Positions 36,694 through 52,200 of a stretch of 64,000 nt of DNA are shown one piece after another (the stretch's first letter is position 1; each line of letters opens with the position of its first letter). Location: assembly GCF_901933205.1 (NCBI RefSeq), contig NC_044572.1, positions 79,481,465-79,545,464 on the forward strand, written 5' to 3'. The stretch comes from Camarhynchus parvulus. Lineage: Eukaryota > Chordata > Aves > Passeriformes > Thraupidae. The translations under genes and the position numbers were made by a program. Under the pieces are notes generated by a model that was not told where the DNA came from, did not search any database, and saw only the letters and a program-made list of their open reading frames with translations.

Positions 36694-36733
36694 ATGAGGC
36701 AAATGATAACATTTCAGTTATCATTTGCCTCAT
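36694..36733. repeat. Perfect inverted repeat, 17-bp arms with 6-base loop
   Basis: The left arm 36694-36710 (ATGAGGCAAATGATAAC) is the exact reverse complement of the right arm 36717-36733, separated by ATTTCA. The heptamer ATTTCAG also occurs at 36711-36717 and again at 36732-36738. Pairing stops at 36693/36734. No transposon ends or miRNA-length stem extend it, and a templated inverted duplication is the simplest explanation. Confidence 0.95.
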
Positions 36734-37954
36734 TTCAGAGATTTGAAAAATTTCAGGCCTTTATTTACCCTTGATTACTTGGTCAGAAGTTGTAGGTAGG
36801 ACTTAGAATGAATATTTACAAATCCTACTCTACTTCTACCATTTCTTCCTTTTTCTCAAATATTAAGTCCTTCAATGTCCCTTGGTGGGCATAAGTCATG
36901 ACTCAAGTAATTTCCAGTGCTGTTCTGCCCAGCAGGACCTTGCCGGGGAGTTATTCAAGGGACTCCCTCCCAGACCTCTGCATTACACGGGGGTCGTTTT
37001 GGAAAAAAATAGAGGGAGAAAGAGATAATGGGTTCATTTGTGTGCATAAGGGAATTATTTACGAAATGGATTCTTTAGATATTTCTCCTTGAGCCTTCAA
37101 CAAACCTAAATAAAAGGGCAGAAGAGATGTTTTTGTTTACCTGTGAAAATGATGCAGTGTTACTAATCAAAATGAAAGGGCAGCAACACTTGACAAATAT
37201 ACAATAACCATAACTCCCTAGAGGTGTTTAATTTTTTATTTGATAAAACTAGTGCCACAATGTGTGAGGAATGTAGCCCATTGAGAAATGGTGGGGATTT
37301 TAATTATATTGGTTTTCCTTTTTTTTCTAAATAAAAAAAGAATCTTTTGTCTATAAAAAAGCCACTTTATAAGTACCTTTATAAGCTCCATGGATAAATC
37401 TTATCTAGTAGGACTGGTTTGGTTTCCTTGATGGAATAAAAGAAAATAAATTAAATTAGTGGTAGGCTTTTAAGCACAGCTTTTGTCCAAAACTACTTGA
37501 GTTTCCCTTCTGCACATCATTAACTGCAGAAATTAAGTTGTGCTCAGGCCAAATCAGCACACCTTCCATTCAGTTTATTTCACTGGTGTATACTGTGATG
37601 GTTATCTTTATAAGTGCAGAAACTTAAATTAGATTATCCACAGAACTTAGCATATTTTTTATCAGTAACACAAGTTGTCCTATCACACTTACGACACGTC
37701 AGTTTGCTAAGATCTCTGTGTTACTGAGAGATCTGCATAAACTCTGTAGGTGAAATTATTTAATATATTTAGAATTTCCTTTCCTGATAAACAGTCTTAT
37801 TCTGTGACATACATCATTAAAATAAATGAAGGAACAAGTAGGTGTCATCACAAAAATGTGAACTTTGAATGTGTTAAAAAAAGAAAAAAAAGAAAACTTT
37901 GTTATAAGATATTAGGCTAATAATTCTTGCACAAATTTCATTTTTATGTGCTGA

Positions 37955-41249
<3,295 letters not shown>

Positions 41250-41455
41250 GGAACCTAGACCTGCACAGACTGGAGAAGTGGGCTGAATGGAACCTTATCA
41301 AGTTGAAATTCATAAATTATTTGCAAATGCATCTGGGATGGAGTATCCCCTTGTTACAACACAGCCAGGGATAGAAAACAGCCTTGTAGGAAAAAACCTT
41401 CAGGACCTTGGAGGTCTTTTCCAACCTAAGTGATTGTCTGAATTATTGTGATACT
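41250..41455 (+). repeat. CR1 LINE fragment with a large internal deletion
   Basis: Starts with CR1-like sequence (GAACCTAGACCTGCACAGACTGGAG near 41250, then CATCTGGGATGGAGTA), reaches AGCCTTGTAGGAAAAAACCTTC, and then jumps straight to the CR1 3' end ACCTTGGAGGTCTTTTCCAACC (41406) followed by a decayed tail near 41430-41450. The intervening RT C-terminal region is absent, so this is an internally deleted copy. Confidence 0.75.
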
Positions 41456-41467
41456 TACTCAGTGATT

Positions 41468-41970
41468 CTGAGTCAGCAGCATCCTTGCAGCACAGGCCAG
41501 CTGTACCTTGGGCTGCAGCAGCAAAAGTGTAGCCAAGAGATCAGGACAAATGATTCATCCCTTCTGTTTGAAGGGATACATCTTCAGTGCCCTATTCAGT
41601 TTTGGGCATCCCTCTATAGAAAAGACATCAGCATTCTGGAGCAGGTTCTGTGCAGGGCTGCCAGGAAGGCAGGTGGCCAGAGAGCACCTGGGGTGTGAAA
41701 AGAGGCTGAGGAAATAAGGGATTTTAACTACAAGAGAAGGGTCAGGAGGGGCCAACTTCTGATTGCAACCAGGTAAAGAAGGACATACAGAAGACAGGGC
41801 AAGAGTGTTCTCAGAGGTGCATTGGGTAGAATGATAGGTGACAGATGGAAGTGGGAAACAGAACATTCTAATTAGGTGTAAGGTGTTTTTCAGAATGAAT
41901 TTGGTTAAACACTGTCACAGGTTGCACTGATAGATTCTAGAGTTTCCATCTGTAGAAATAATAAGGTCTC
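41468..41970 (+). repeat. CR1 LINE fragment, diverged
   Basis: Order of CR1-like blocks: GTCAGCAGCATCCTTGCAGC-type start, CAGTTTTGGGCATCCC (41599), CTGGAGCAGGTTCTGTGCAG (41635), AGAAGGGTCAGGAGGGG (41736), and GTTAAACACTGTCACAGGTTGC (41904). The 3' terminal part is missing or unrecognisable after about 41970. It lies close behind the previous copy but keeps its own block order, so it is a separate insertion or a rearranged piece. Confidence 0.75.
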
Positions 41971-42077
41971 TGTGTTCCCACCTAAATTTTCCTGTGTTTT
42001 TTTATTACTATTTCTTCATAAGTCCTGGGAATAGAATTGTATTAGTATTCTATATTCTTTTTTCCCATAAAATTACA

Positions 42078-42237
42078 GGCTCCCCAGGGAAGTGGTCATA
42101 GCATCAAGGCTGCCAGAATGCAAGAAGCATTTAGATAAGTCAGGCACATGGTCAGATTCTTGGGGCTGTCTTGTGCAGTGCCAGGAGTTGATGATCTTTG
42201 TAGGTCCCTTTTGACTGAGGATATTCTGTGATTCTAT
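42078..42237 (+). repeat. CR1 LINE, 3' terminal fragment
   Basis: Begins at GGCTCCCCAGGGAAGTGGTC (42079), continues with AGCATCAAGGCTG, AAGAAGCATTTAGATAAGTCAGGCACATGG and TAGGTCCCTTTTGACTGAGG, and ends in ATATTCTGTGATTCTATTC (about 42235). Only the last 160 bases of CR1 are present. Confidence 0.88.
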
Positions 42238-44211
42238 TCAAGTATTTCAGAAAAAAAAATCCCTCTCTTACCTGAACTGAAAATGTGTTTGCTTTTGCCT
42301 GTGAATGTGGGTGTTAAAATAAGAATATAGGTATTAAAGTTGAAAAGTACATGGTTAGTATGGATTGTGGAGCAAAATACAAGCCAAGAGACAGATATGT
42401 TTGTCATATCATGAGGACAGAACAGGGGTTTTTCATGCAGAGTTTGATCAACAGTCCTGTGGAAAAAACACTGCAGCTTTCAAGTAAAAATTATACACCA
42501 TCATACATATTGAACATAGATTTCAGTACATGTTAGAAAATAGTTTAGCCTGCATTGTGGTTCTTTGTCAACTCAAGATTTATCAGTTAAATGTGTTAAA
42601 TTGTTTCACATTGGTATGCTTACAGTAGTATCTCCAAATGCTACTGGAAAGCTTCTAACTTGAAAACAAAAATTTAAAAATCCTTTTAATTAAATGTAAA
42701 TTAGAAAGCTAACTTTAAAAAAAAGTCAACAATTATTGCAGAGCAGAATTAAAAAGGATTTTATTATTAGCTATGAAAATGCCAATTATAATGTTTGTAC
42801 TTATTTTTTAAAAACAAGCCAATAGCATGGCTATTTTTACCAGGATTTTAAAAAGTGATATTCTTTAAAGAGTTGGACATTTCACCAATGGGAAGAGAAG
42901 ATTTTACTAAACTTTTGTCAGCAAATGTTGTAGCTTAAAATTAATCTCAGTCTGTAATGTGTGTTTACTTAGTAGTTCAGAAGCTGAATAAATTTTAAGT
43001 TTTTTCACACTGTTGTTCATCATTGTGGATTGTGTAAAGCTTAACAATTCATACTTGGATGAACTTTTGTCAACTGAATTATTAAAAAAGTTTATCTGAA
43101 AGAAAATTAAAAATGACAATAAAAGCATGCAGGTTTTTGAAAATGTAAGATTCTGAAAATGTTAGTCACAAATTCTACAAGTCAGAATTAATTAGCTGTG
43201 ATAAGAGAACATTTTGTAGGGGTTTTTTTGTTGTTTTTTTCCCCTCCTGCCTTTATCTCACTGTGATTTTATGTTGCTATAAGTGACCAGGTCAGGCAGA
43301 ACCTTTCAAAAATATGCAGATTGCTCTACTCCTGAAGAGAGTTTGGTCAGGGTTAAGCATGGTACTATCAGATATATTTGTAGATCTTGTGCAAAACTTT
43401 GTGTGGGCTTGTGATAAAGCAGAACATTCTAGTAAAAATATGTTGTGGGTTTCAAGGGAGAAGAGATTAAAAACATCCTACCATTTTTTGCTAGGAAACC
43501 TAGTTTTGGTTATAATGCTGTTAAGCCAGAATGAAAATGAAGTTAGCTAGAAGGAAGCATTCAATTAGAACAAAACAATGGGAAAATGTGCATGAGTTTG
43601 TTGTACCAGAAGGTTTTCATTGAAGTGTTTGCATTATTTGAGTTCTTTGCTATCTCTGGAAGGCATGAATAAAAAAAAATACCTTTAAAAAACATCACCA
43701 CTGCAAAAAAAACCCCTAAACAAACAGCGAAACACAGAGATATTCTTAAAAAAAGTTGAAAAGATGGTATTTTTCTTACATTGAGAATCCTTAAGGAGTT
43801 CATTTGTATTATCTCAGAAAAAAGAAACTGAAGCAGCCTTTGTCAGACCATAATTTAGAATGAACAATGTGGGTTTAATGCTTGCCACTTTTTAAAAGGT
43901 TGGTTTGATTTGTTTTGTTGTTTTGACGTTTGTTTGGTTTTTTTCCCATGTCAGTTTTCAGCCTAGAGCTTAACTCAGTCATTGAGGGATTCTTCCCCAT
44001 GCCATTCATCTTTTCCAATAATCGACTGAGCTATCACAAAAAATGTTTGTGACTTTGTTGGCTTGCTAGGATTGCTAGCTGATGGTTGATAGTCGCTGTG
44101 CTATGTGTTCCCAGCTAGGTAATAGCTGGAATCCTTCTGAAAAGAGCTGGAAGCACTTCTGAAAATTGGGCTACTTATTTCCATGCCCAGTCACAGCATT
44201 TAGGCACTTCT
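42238..44211. other. Unassigned intronic sequence between CR1 fragments
   Basis: AT-rich sequence with T/G-rich runs near 43220-43245 and 43900-43945. I see no transposon or exon in it. Confidence 0.65.
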
Positions 44212-44528
44212 CATGATGGGAAGGTGGAGGGGCAGGTGCTGATCACTCTTGTGGCCAGTGATAAGGCACAAAACAAGATGAAGCTCTGAGCCAGGGGAGG
44301 TTTAAGTTGGATATCAGGAAAAGGTTTTTCACCTGGAGTGTGGTTGAGCACTGGAACAGGCTCCCCAGGGAGGTGGTCACAGCACCAAGCCTGAGAGTTC
44401 AAGAAGTGTTTGCTCTCAGGCACAGGGTGTGACTCTTTGGGTGTCATGCTCTGGGCCAGGAATCAGGAGACTCAGTGATCCTTGTGGGTTGCTTCCAACT
44501 CAGCACATTCTATATTTCTCTGATTCTG
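44212..44528 (+). repeat. CR1 LINE, 3' terminal fragment
   Basis: A short 5'-truncated CR1 with GGCCAGTGATAAGGCACAAA (44252), GTTTAAGTTGGATATCAGG (44301), ACTGGAACAGGCTCCCCAGG (44351), GGTGGTCACAGCACCAAGCC (44373), GATCCTTGTGGGTTGCTTCCAACTC (44478) and a tail CATTCTATATTTCTCTGATTC. It is one of the better preserved copies and belongs to the same broad subfamily as the copy at 59604. Confidence 0.93.
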
Positions 44529-47500
44529 AAATCTTGGAAACCAGAATTTTGTGGAATACAATAAGTTGTCCGGAAGTAGAGGGGGCAGATTCTGATTGTT
44601 GTTGTAACTGTGTATCTAATTTCCAGGCCTAATTTCCTATACAGTTTGACATCAAATTCCTGGTGTTGTGTTTACCACCGCATATAAGAGTGTTTGAGTC
44701 AGAGAAAAGGTTTTAGAACCCAGGGAAATACTGAGGATAATATTTTCAATACTTCAGTATCACCTTGTAATTGGTACCTCTTGATCTTTTGATTGTGACA
44801 CCTAGAGACCTGAAATGTGATGAACTCTGTATACTATTAGACTTGGTCAATAAGTTAGTTTGAATCCATCAATAGAAGAAGATTTGAAGAAAATGTCACT
44901 CTAGGAAATAAATTATGGCTGGAACAGTTGACACAATTAATACTGGTAATGTGCCTACTTAATTATATTCTGAAGAATGACATTTTACTGGATTAAAGTA
45001 TCAGACTTGTTATCTGATAATTCTGAACAATCTGATTTTAGATTAAGTTTGAGCTTGTTTGTACTCAGTTTATAGTATGTCCAGTGTTGAAGGCAATGGT
45101 TTAAAAATACTGAGATAAGGAATTGGTACAGGAGCAAAAAAATGAGATGAAGTCAAAAGTTGACCAATTTTTTTGTGTATTTATATTACTGGAATATTTG
45201 TAGCTTCTTTGTTCTGGTTCTCCGCAAGAAATATGTCAAGAAAACATTTATTAGATTAGTCTTCTCATCCTCTGCCAGAAACTAACTGGTTTCACAGTTT
45301 TGGAGTAGATTAGCTTCTGTTGCTGAAAGGCAAATTTCCAGCATTTGTTCAAACAATCAGGTTTGGTGTAATTTTGTTTTTTAATGTACATCCATATCTT
45401 TTACAGCAGTAGTATGGATCATGTAATTCCCAGATAGATCTATCTCTGAAGGCACAAGCTCCAACAGGACTTTTAAAACACCCTTTCTACAGATACTCTT
45501 CCTCTTTTTCTGCTTGCTGAATACCCTCCAGGGACACCATCTCCATGGGAGGAGTAATACAGTAATATTCAGCATTGCCAAACTCATTACATTGGCATGT
45601 TAATGGAATCAAGTATCAGATTTTCATTTAATTTCATAAAGAGAAGATATGTCAGTAAGGATATGGACATTTTTCTGCCCTAAGAAAGGGTCTTATAGTC
45701 TGAAAGTCTTATATGGGGCTGCCAATTGTCACTTATATTCCCTCTCAAGCTTTTCATTATGTGTTCTGTTTTATTAATACAGAACATACAGGTATAATAC
45801 ATGAAAAAGAACATAAGCAAAACCACAAAATGACAACAGAAAAATACTTTACATATCAACTTTAACTGATACGTAGGCCAATGAAGACTATACTTAATAG
45901 TAAATTCTCTACCTTAGTGCATTTTTGGCATACTAATAAGTTATTTGAAAACTGTTTCCAAATTTTGTATTCACAATTTCAGTGTGTTTTTGAAAGCCTG
46001 ACACTTGGGTATGGCTAATATGAAATATACATGGAATTGCTGATCTTAGAAAATATATTGTTAATGTAAAACTTGGTTATGTCTTGCAAAGTAAGGTTCT
46101 GTGTTCAGCCTGCTGTTCACAAGCTGTTTGTTGAAATATCAGGACACTTCAGTTTATCATAAAGAGTTGATAAGCACTGTAGTAGTTTGCCCAAGGACAC
46201 AATAATAAAAACTATCATTTGAAACTTAAGGATATGTAGAGTATCTATCAAGAATGGGACACAAGTGACGAGTCTATTTCTCTACAGCCCTTCTAGCTCT
46301 CCTTGCTGGGCACTGCTTTAGTAATTTGACAGCATTCTTTTTGTTCCTATCCTTCCTTATTGTATGTCAGCATGTTTTTGGGTCGATTAGGAGGAAGACA
46401 AAATTGAGAATATACTGAGAGAAAGTGCCTTATTATTAAAAGTTCTTGAATTTAGAGTGCTTGAAGGCAAGTTTGATAAAACTTCTCTAGGAATGCTCAT
46501 TTCTAGTGCTTACTGCTTGTGAGTCAAAGGTACTAGATAGTGATTTTTTGATATCTTAGATGTAGAATACAGCTGAGAACAAATCCTGTAACATGATGCC
46601 AGTAAAAAATGGCCATGGGCAATCGACATCAAACATTGAAACAGAATTAAGGTATCCAAGGTTTTTCAAGGAGTTGGTTCTGAGAAACTGTGGACAGAGA
46701 CCAAAGTGCTGTCATCAAAGTTGCCTGGTGCTTTGTATAGAACCAGGATTTCCGTTGTTCCTTATTTTAGTAAGGTGCACCTTCCAGGTTGAGTATTTCC
46801 TTTCCAAAATGCACATACTGAGGTTTTGAAGGGAATTTCAGCTAAGCAACTTTCTTGCTGTTTTATAAATTTGCACCAAAAGACATTGCTGTTATCAGAG
46901 GAATGAAACATACCTTTGCACAGAGTTATGGAGATAATTCCCTATTTTCCTACAGTGCTTTTTGTCTTCTACCTACTGTGGGGGCAGAATACTGGAGCTT
47001 GGAGGGAAGTCTAGTCTCTTCAGTGTTGTTCCATCCTTCCTTCCATGTTGTCAGGGTAAGGAGGTGTCCTTTGAGTGCAGTGGCAAGAGGTTAAGAAGCA
47101 GATTTCCAGCTGCATTTAACATCCCAGTTAATGCATGTATGGGGGAAAGTTAGAGAGGAGGAACCTTTGTTCAAAATGTGGATGAGACATCTGGTAGAAT
47201 TCAGATTCAATCTATAAAGTGTAGATTGGTCAAAATTGGAGACTTGAGAAGTGAGGAGTGGGTTGAAGAAGGATGAGGAAAAAACAGCAGCAGAGAAGAG
47301 CAGAAGAGGTGGCTAAGGCAGAGGAGTCAGGGAGCTGTGTTCTTTCCTTACAGCTGGAGGATCGAAGGCTCAAGTTGAAAATACCCTTTTATCCTGGCTA
47401 CTCAGTCTGAGAAATCTCAGAGTAATTGCTGAGGAGATCTTACTGGCTTCATTTGCTGCTATAAGCAGTCATCACATCTGTGCAGCGGTTCCTGATCGGT

Positions 47501-49184
47501 TTTTAGGATCCCTGCATGTCTGGAAGGCTGTACAGAGAAATAAGAAACAAAGAATATCTGACAGGGATTCAAATGAATCTTTCCATTAGCAGCATTAGGC
47601 GGGAGAGCAATTCCACAGGTACAATTCCATTGGATTGCCTTCAGCTATTACAAGGAGACAGACAGTTCTTTTCCTAATGCACATTTTGCAAGTTATGAAA
47701 TCTATTGGTCCTGTAAACAACAGTGTCCCTCCAGACAAGCATGTCTTATCCCTCAAGCAGTTTAGAAATGAAGTGATCATGAAACAGAAGTTGTGTAACA
47801 ATGCATTTGTACAAGGACTAAGTCAAAATGCAACCAGCTGAAGGTGTCCCAGAATTCCAGCTATACCTTTCCTTCCTGTGTGTGTTCCACCACTAAAAAC
47901 AAAGCCTATCTTACTGCTTTCTTGAGGGGAAAAAAAAAGTGTCACGTTGAGTTTCAAAGAAATATTTCAAAGAACTTGAAATAAAGTCAGGCATGCTAAT
48001 TTCTCTCCCTTTACCACCCCTACCTTGTGCTTCTCACCATCTGACCTTGTGTAGACAAGCTTGAATTATGTCTTGAGCATCCACTCTTTTGATATCTTTC
48101 TTCTTCAACCCTGCCTAAATTTAAATTCCACCTAAATCACTAAACACTGTATATTGGCAAGTAAAGCTGTTACCTCTTGCTCTCAGTACTTCCTTGCTTT
48201 GGCAAGTCCTGCTCACCTTTCAGTGCAGATATGGGAACAGTTACTAAAGGTCCCAGCCAAACCCTCATCCTGGCTACTTTATCTGTCCCTAGCAAGTTAT
48301 TTTTCTGTTAAGGTGGCTTTTTTTTGGGTTCTTGATTTTAATAAAAGCATAGTTGTTTTCCAATGCAATCTTAAGAAACTGATTTTCAACAGAAATGTAT
48401 TGGTGGAAGTTGCAAACTTCCCAGTAGTCACAGCTCTCAAAGATACACTCCTCTTGGAAGTAGTAATTTCTGCAGTCAGAGCAAAAGTGGATCCTGTATC
48501 TTGCCATGATTTGTCTTGATAAAAAAAAGATGAACTTTGTTGTATTTAGCTGTAGTGTTTGATATAGCAAATTAAAAATTTATCAATTCACTTAGAAAAC
48601 AATTTGGGGGTAGTGTTTTTTTCTGTTATTTTATCCTAACTTTAGAAATTGACTGTTCTATTGCTCTTAATTATTAGGTATTCTCTCCTTGCTCATATGT
48701 GATCATTGGTCCCAGTTATCCTTTGTGTTGTCTGTATACTTTTCTGTTGGATTGACATGAACGTCTTACTGATGCTGCCGCAACTGTGACTGTTCTGTAG
48801 TGGAAACTGAGCTATGCCTTCTTTGATACTCAAGTATTTCGCCTACTAGAAGGGCTCAGGAAGTATTGCTAGTATATTTAGTTGAATTCCATGAAAGGCA
48901 TGAATGGACACAGTTCTATTCCACTGGCATCTCAGAACTGAATAGCAGTGTACTTTGAATGGCTAAGTTTAGATGCTTTCGAGGCATGTTGCCACTTCAG
49001 CAGTTAAGGAATATTTTATAGACTTTATTACGTTAAACTTAGAGTAGCTTTTAAATTTCTCATGCTTTCAGCTCATAGATGTACTCTCAGCTATTGCTAA
49101 TTGTGAATAAATACTGTGCCTCCTGCTGGCTTTCCTTTACCCCTTCTGTTTTTACCTTGCTCTCTATCCTGCTTGTTTGTATAA

Positions 49185-49262
49185 ACAAACAATGAAAAAA
49201 CCCAAAGACCAAAACCAACCAACCAAAAAAAAAACCCCAAAACCAAGCAAAACCCCAAAACT
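49185..49262 (+). repeat. A/C-rich low-complexity tract
   Basis: Runs of A interrupted by CC and CCCC (AACCAACCAACC near 49213-49224, then A10 CCCC). It is compositionally the reverse complement of the T/G tract at 15360. Open frames on both strands here are artefacts. Confidence 0.9.
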
Positions 49263-52200
49263 TTTGCACACATCAATGCACTGCTTCTTCTCTCTCTGTA
49301 GAGCAATATACCCCAACTCCCCACGTATAGAAAAGGAAAATTTAGTACAAATGTTGCATTTATGTTTGTTCTGTTATCTTAACTAGATCAAGATTATATA
49401 CCTATATTTTCATTTAAATCTACTTTCTGAATTTTTTCTTGAAAGTCTTCAACATGCTGATTATCACGAAGCTGGCTGTGAGTGCAGCTGTGATAGATAT
49501 CATATTGAACTGAATACAGTGTGAAGTTTGCCTAATTTCAAATATCGTATGAAAGTTACCTTAAATGTTCCCAATAGAGCTACTGACTTTATTGACTTAT
49601 TCATGAATGGCTAGCAGGAGCCAGTGGCTAACCTGAAAAGAATATCTTTAGCTTGGATAAGAATGCTTGCTTCAAAGCTTATCAGAAAAAGCATAAAAAA
49701 AATAAAGGGCACCAGTTGTTGGTAGAAGAGTTTAAGTTTCAGGGGGACTTCAGTGAGCTTCACAGCAATGGCATTCCTCCCCCCACCATTGAATCCACAG
49801 TTTCAAGAGGATTAACTTGGTAGTAGGTTCTATGGATTCGGGCCAGTATTTCCAGGCTTCCTTCTGGGTTTGGACACTGCTCTCCAAGCCTATTTGTTCA
49901 TGAACCCCTATCAGTAAAACATTTTTGAGCATGCACCCACAATATATGGTTATTTATTTATCCATTACATTTGTGTACTACTGTATTACTATATTATGAA
50001 CCTTATGAACCATAAAACGCCCAGAAATTAAAAAAGTATGAGATAAAAATGAAGTAAACGCAATTTTTTTATAAAAAGATGTTTCTTTTATGTATTAATG
50101 GTGCAAAAAGAATTTTTTCCTGCACTCCAGGAACTCGTCTTGTGGAATTCCTGGGGTATCTGCATCCCACTTTGGAGAGTGCTGGGATGGAGGACTAATC
50201 TCACAGTAATAACTTTTCTGCTGAGGAGTCTGATTGAAGCCTTTTAGAAGCAGTCCTGCTTTAGGTCAGGCTCTGCAAGAAAGGTGTGCAAGACAGTAGT
50301 GCTGGCAAGATAAGCAAGGGAGCTGTAGATGGGCAGATGGGAGTTTCCCCCTCACTTAAACCATCTGAGAGCTGTAGTCCTCCTTTCACAGTATTGGGCA
50401 CTGCAAAGGGAATGCAGCAGCAGCCACATCAAAGTTGTAGTTTTCTTCTTCTCCTCCTTCTTTCACTGCCTTTTCCCCCCATTCTCACAGTGTGAAAAAG
50501 ATGTCATTAATATTTTAATTTTTGGCCTAGGTTATGGGTTTACTGAATAATGTGTACAGTTATCTTTACAGTAGGTTCATGCCACACTTTGTGTGTAGCT
50601 CCCAGTACTTAAGGGATCTTGTCCTTAAAGGCATGTATTGCCTGTACTGGGATAAGTTTCCTTCTGTAAGCTGAGGCATGTATAGTTGGGTTGCTATTAT
50701 ACCATTCCTTTTCACTTTTATATCACTCATGAATAAATTTGTTTATTCTAAAAACCAATTGTAAGTAGTATTTAAATCTAAACCCATTTCAACCACTTCA
50801 GGCTAACACAGGAACAGCATTTCAGCAACATCGATCTGACAGTGTTAGTCTATATGGAGCCACTTCTAGTCAGAACACCAGACTAGTAGATAGAGAGCAT
50901 TACAAGAATTTTCTTTATTGCACTCATAGGACCCATTCGGTTATAATCAGTGCTTTGTAGTTCAGCTATCCAATTTTCCCCTTCTTGTTGATTCACTGAA
51001 AGCTCTGGCAGATCTTTGGAAGCTCATGGCCAAATAATTTGTCAATGAAATGTATTGGATGTAAATTGGTAAATGTAGCTGTTAAGAGGAAATAATCATT
51101 GCAAATTCCTGATGAGAAGAAGACCCTTTTAATAATTTGAAGTAATCATCATCTCCACTTTCTTAGTCTGCTAAATATATTGCATCACAATCTATTACAT
51201 ATTGCTGCTTAGGGATATGTGAACATAAGGGCATAAGGAACTCTGTATATTTATGAAAGGCTTTTACAAAAAGCTTTCTGATTTCTTCCATCCAGTCCAT
51301 GTTAATCGTGTTGAAGAAATGAGCCAGAGATCTAGTTTATCCATACATAATGGTGTTTATAAATCTGCTCTTGAAAAGGGGAGTGTACTTTATGCAGTAG
51401 ATTCTAGAAGTCAATCTGAAACAGCTTCTGTAGCAGCATTTATGTTTCCCAGCTTTTGTTTATGATGTAAAAAATACCTCCATTTAGATGTCAGAAGACT
51501 AGGACTTTTATTACTGGGTATTTTCTCATCCACCTCTTCTCCTTTCCTTTCCTCCTAACTTAGATCCTCATAGGGTTCTCACTTAGTGCCATATTTAAGA
51601 AGGCACTGTATTTATATTTGAAGAGAAAGACTTTAAGAATTTCACCTTCCTTGAGTCTTTATTTTCGGCAGTAATCTGAAGAGGACTTTGTACTACCACT
51701 ATAAGAATCTAATTGTACTGCAAGTCGCTTTTGTTCTGATTTTGAACTGGTTTTTAAATCCATGTAAATCTTTCTATAGTCAACTCTACTAATAAAACCT
51801 AAAAATGGACATATTTTAGTGACTTTGGAATATACAACTGTTTCAATATTAATCTCTGTTTCTACAGCGAGACACTGGTACTATATTGCTTTACTCCTTT
51901 GTCGTGAATTTAGATGATAGTTTATATTCAGCTTAGAAGAAAGACCCAACAACAAAAAAGGGATATTTTTATAATTACAGTAAATGCCCTTTTTCATGCT
52001 ATTAAAATAATCTGTGACAGGAACTGCCTAACATCAAGGATATTTCAATAAGCATGATTTTTATCCCTTGATGAATAAAATTTAAAGAAAGCCCTGTTAC
52101 CATGCATAATATAACCCTTGTCAGGTTTTGATTATTAAAGGCATTTTTGATTATTTAAAGCATTTACTGAAAATGTAGGTTATGAATTGCTTTTATTTTG

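Noticed and set aside
36694..36733. microRNA precursor
   Set aside because: 17-bp arms with a 6-base loop are too short for a typical precursor and pairing does not continue outside the arms.
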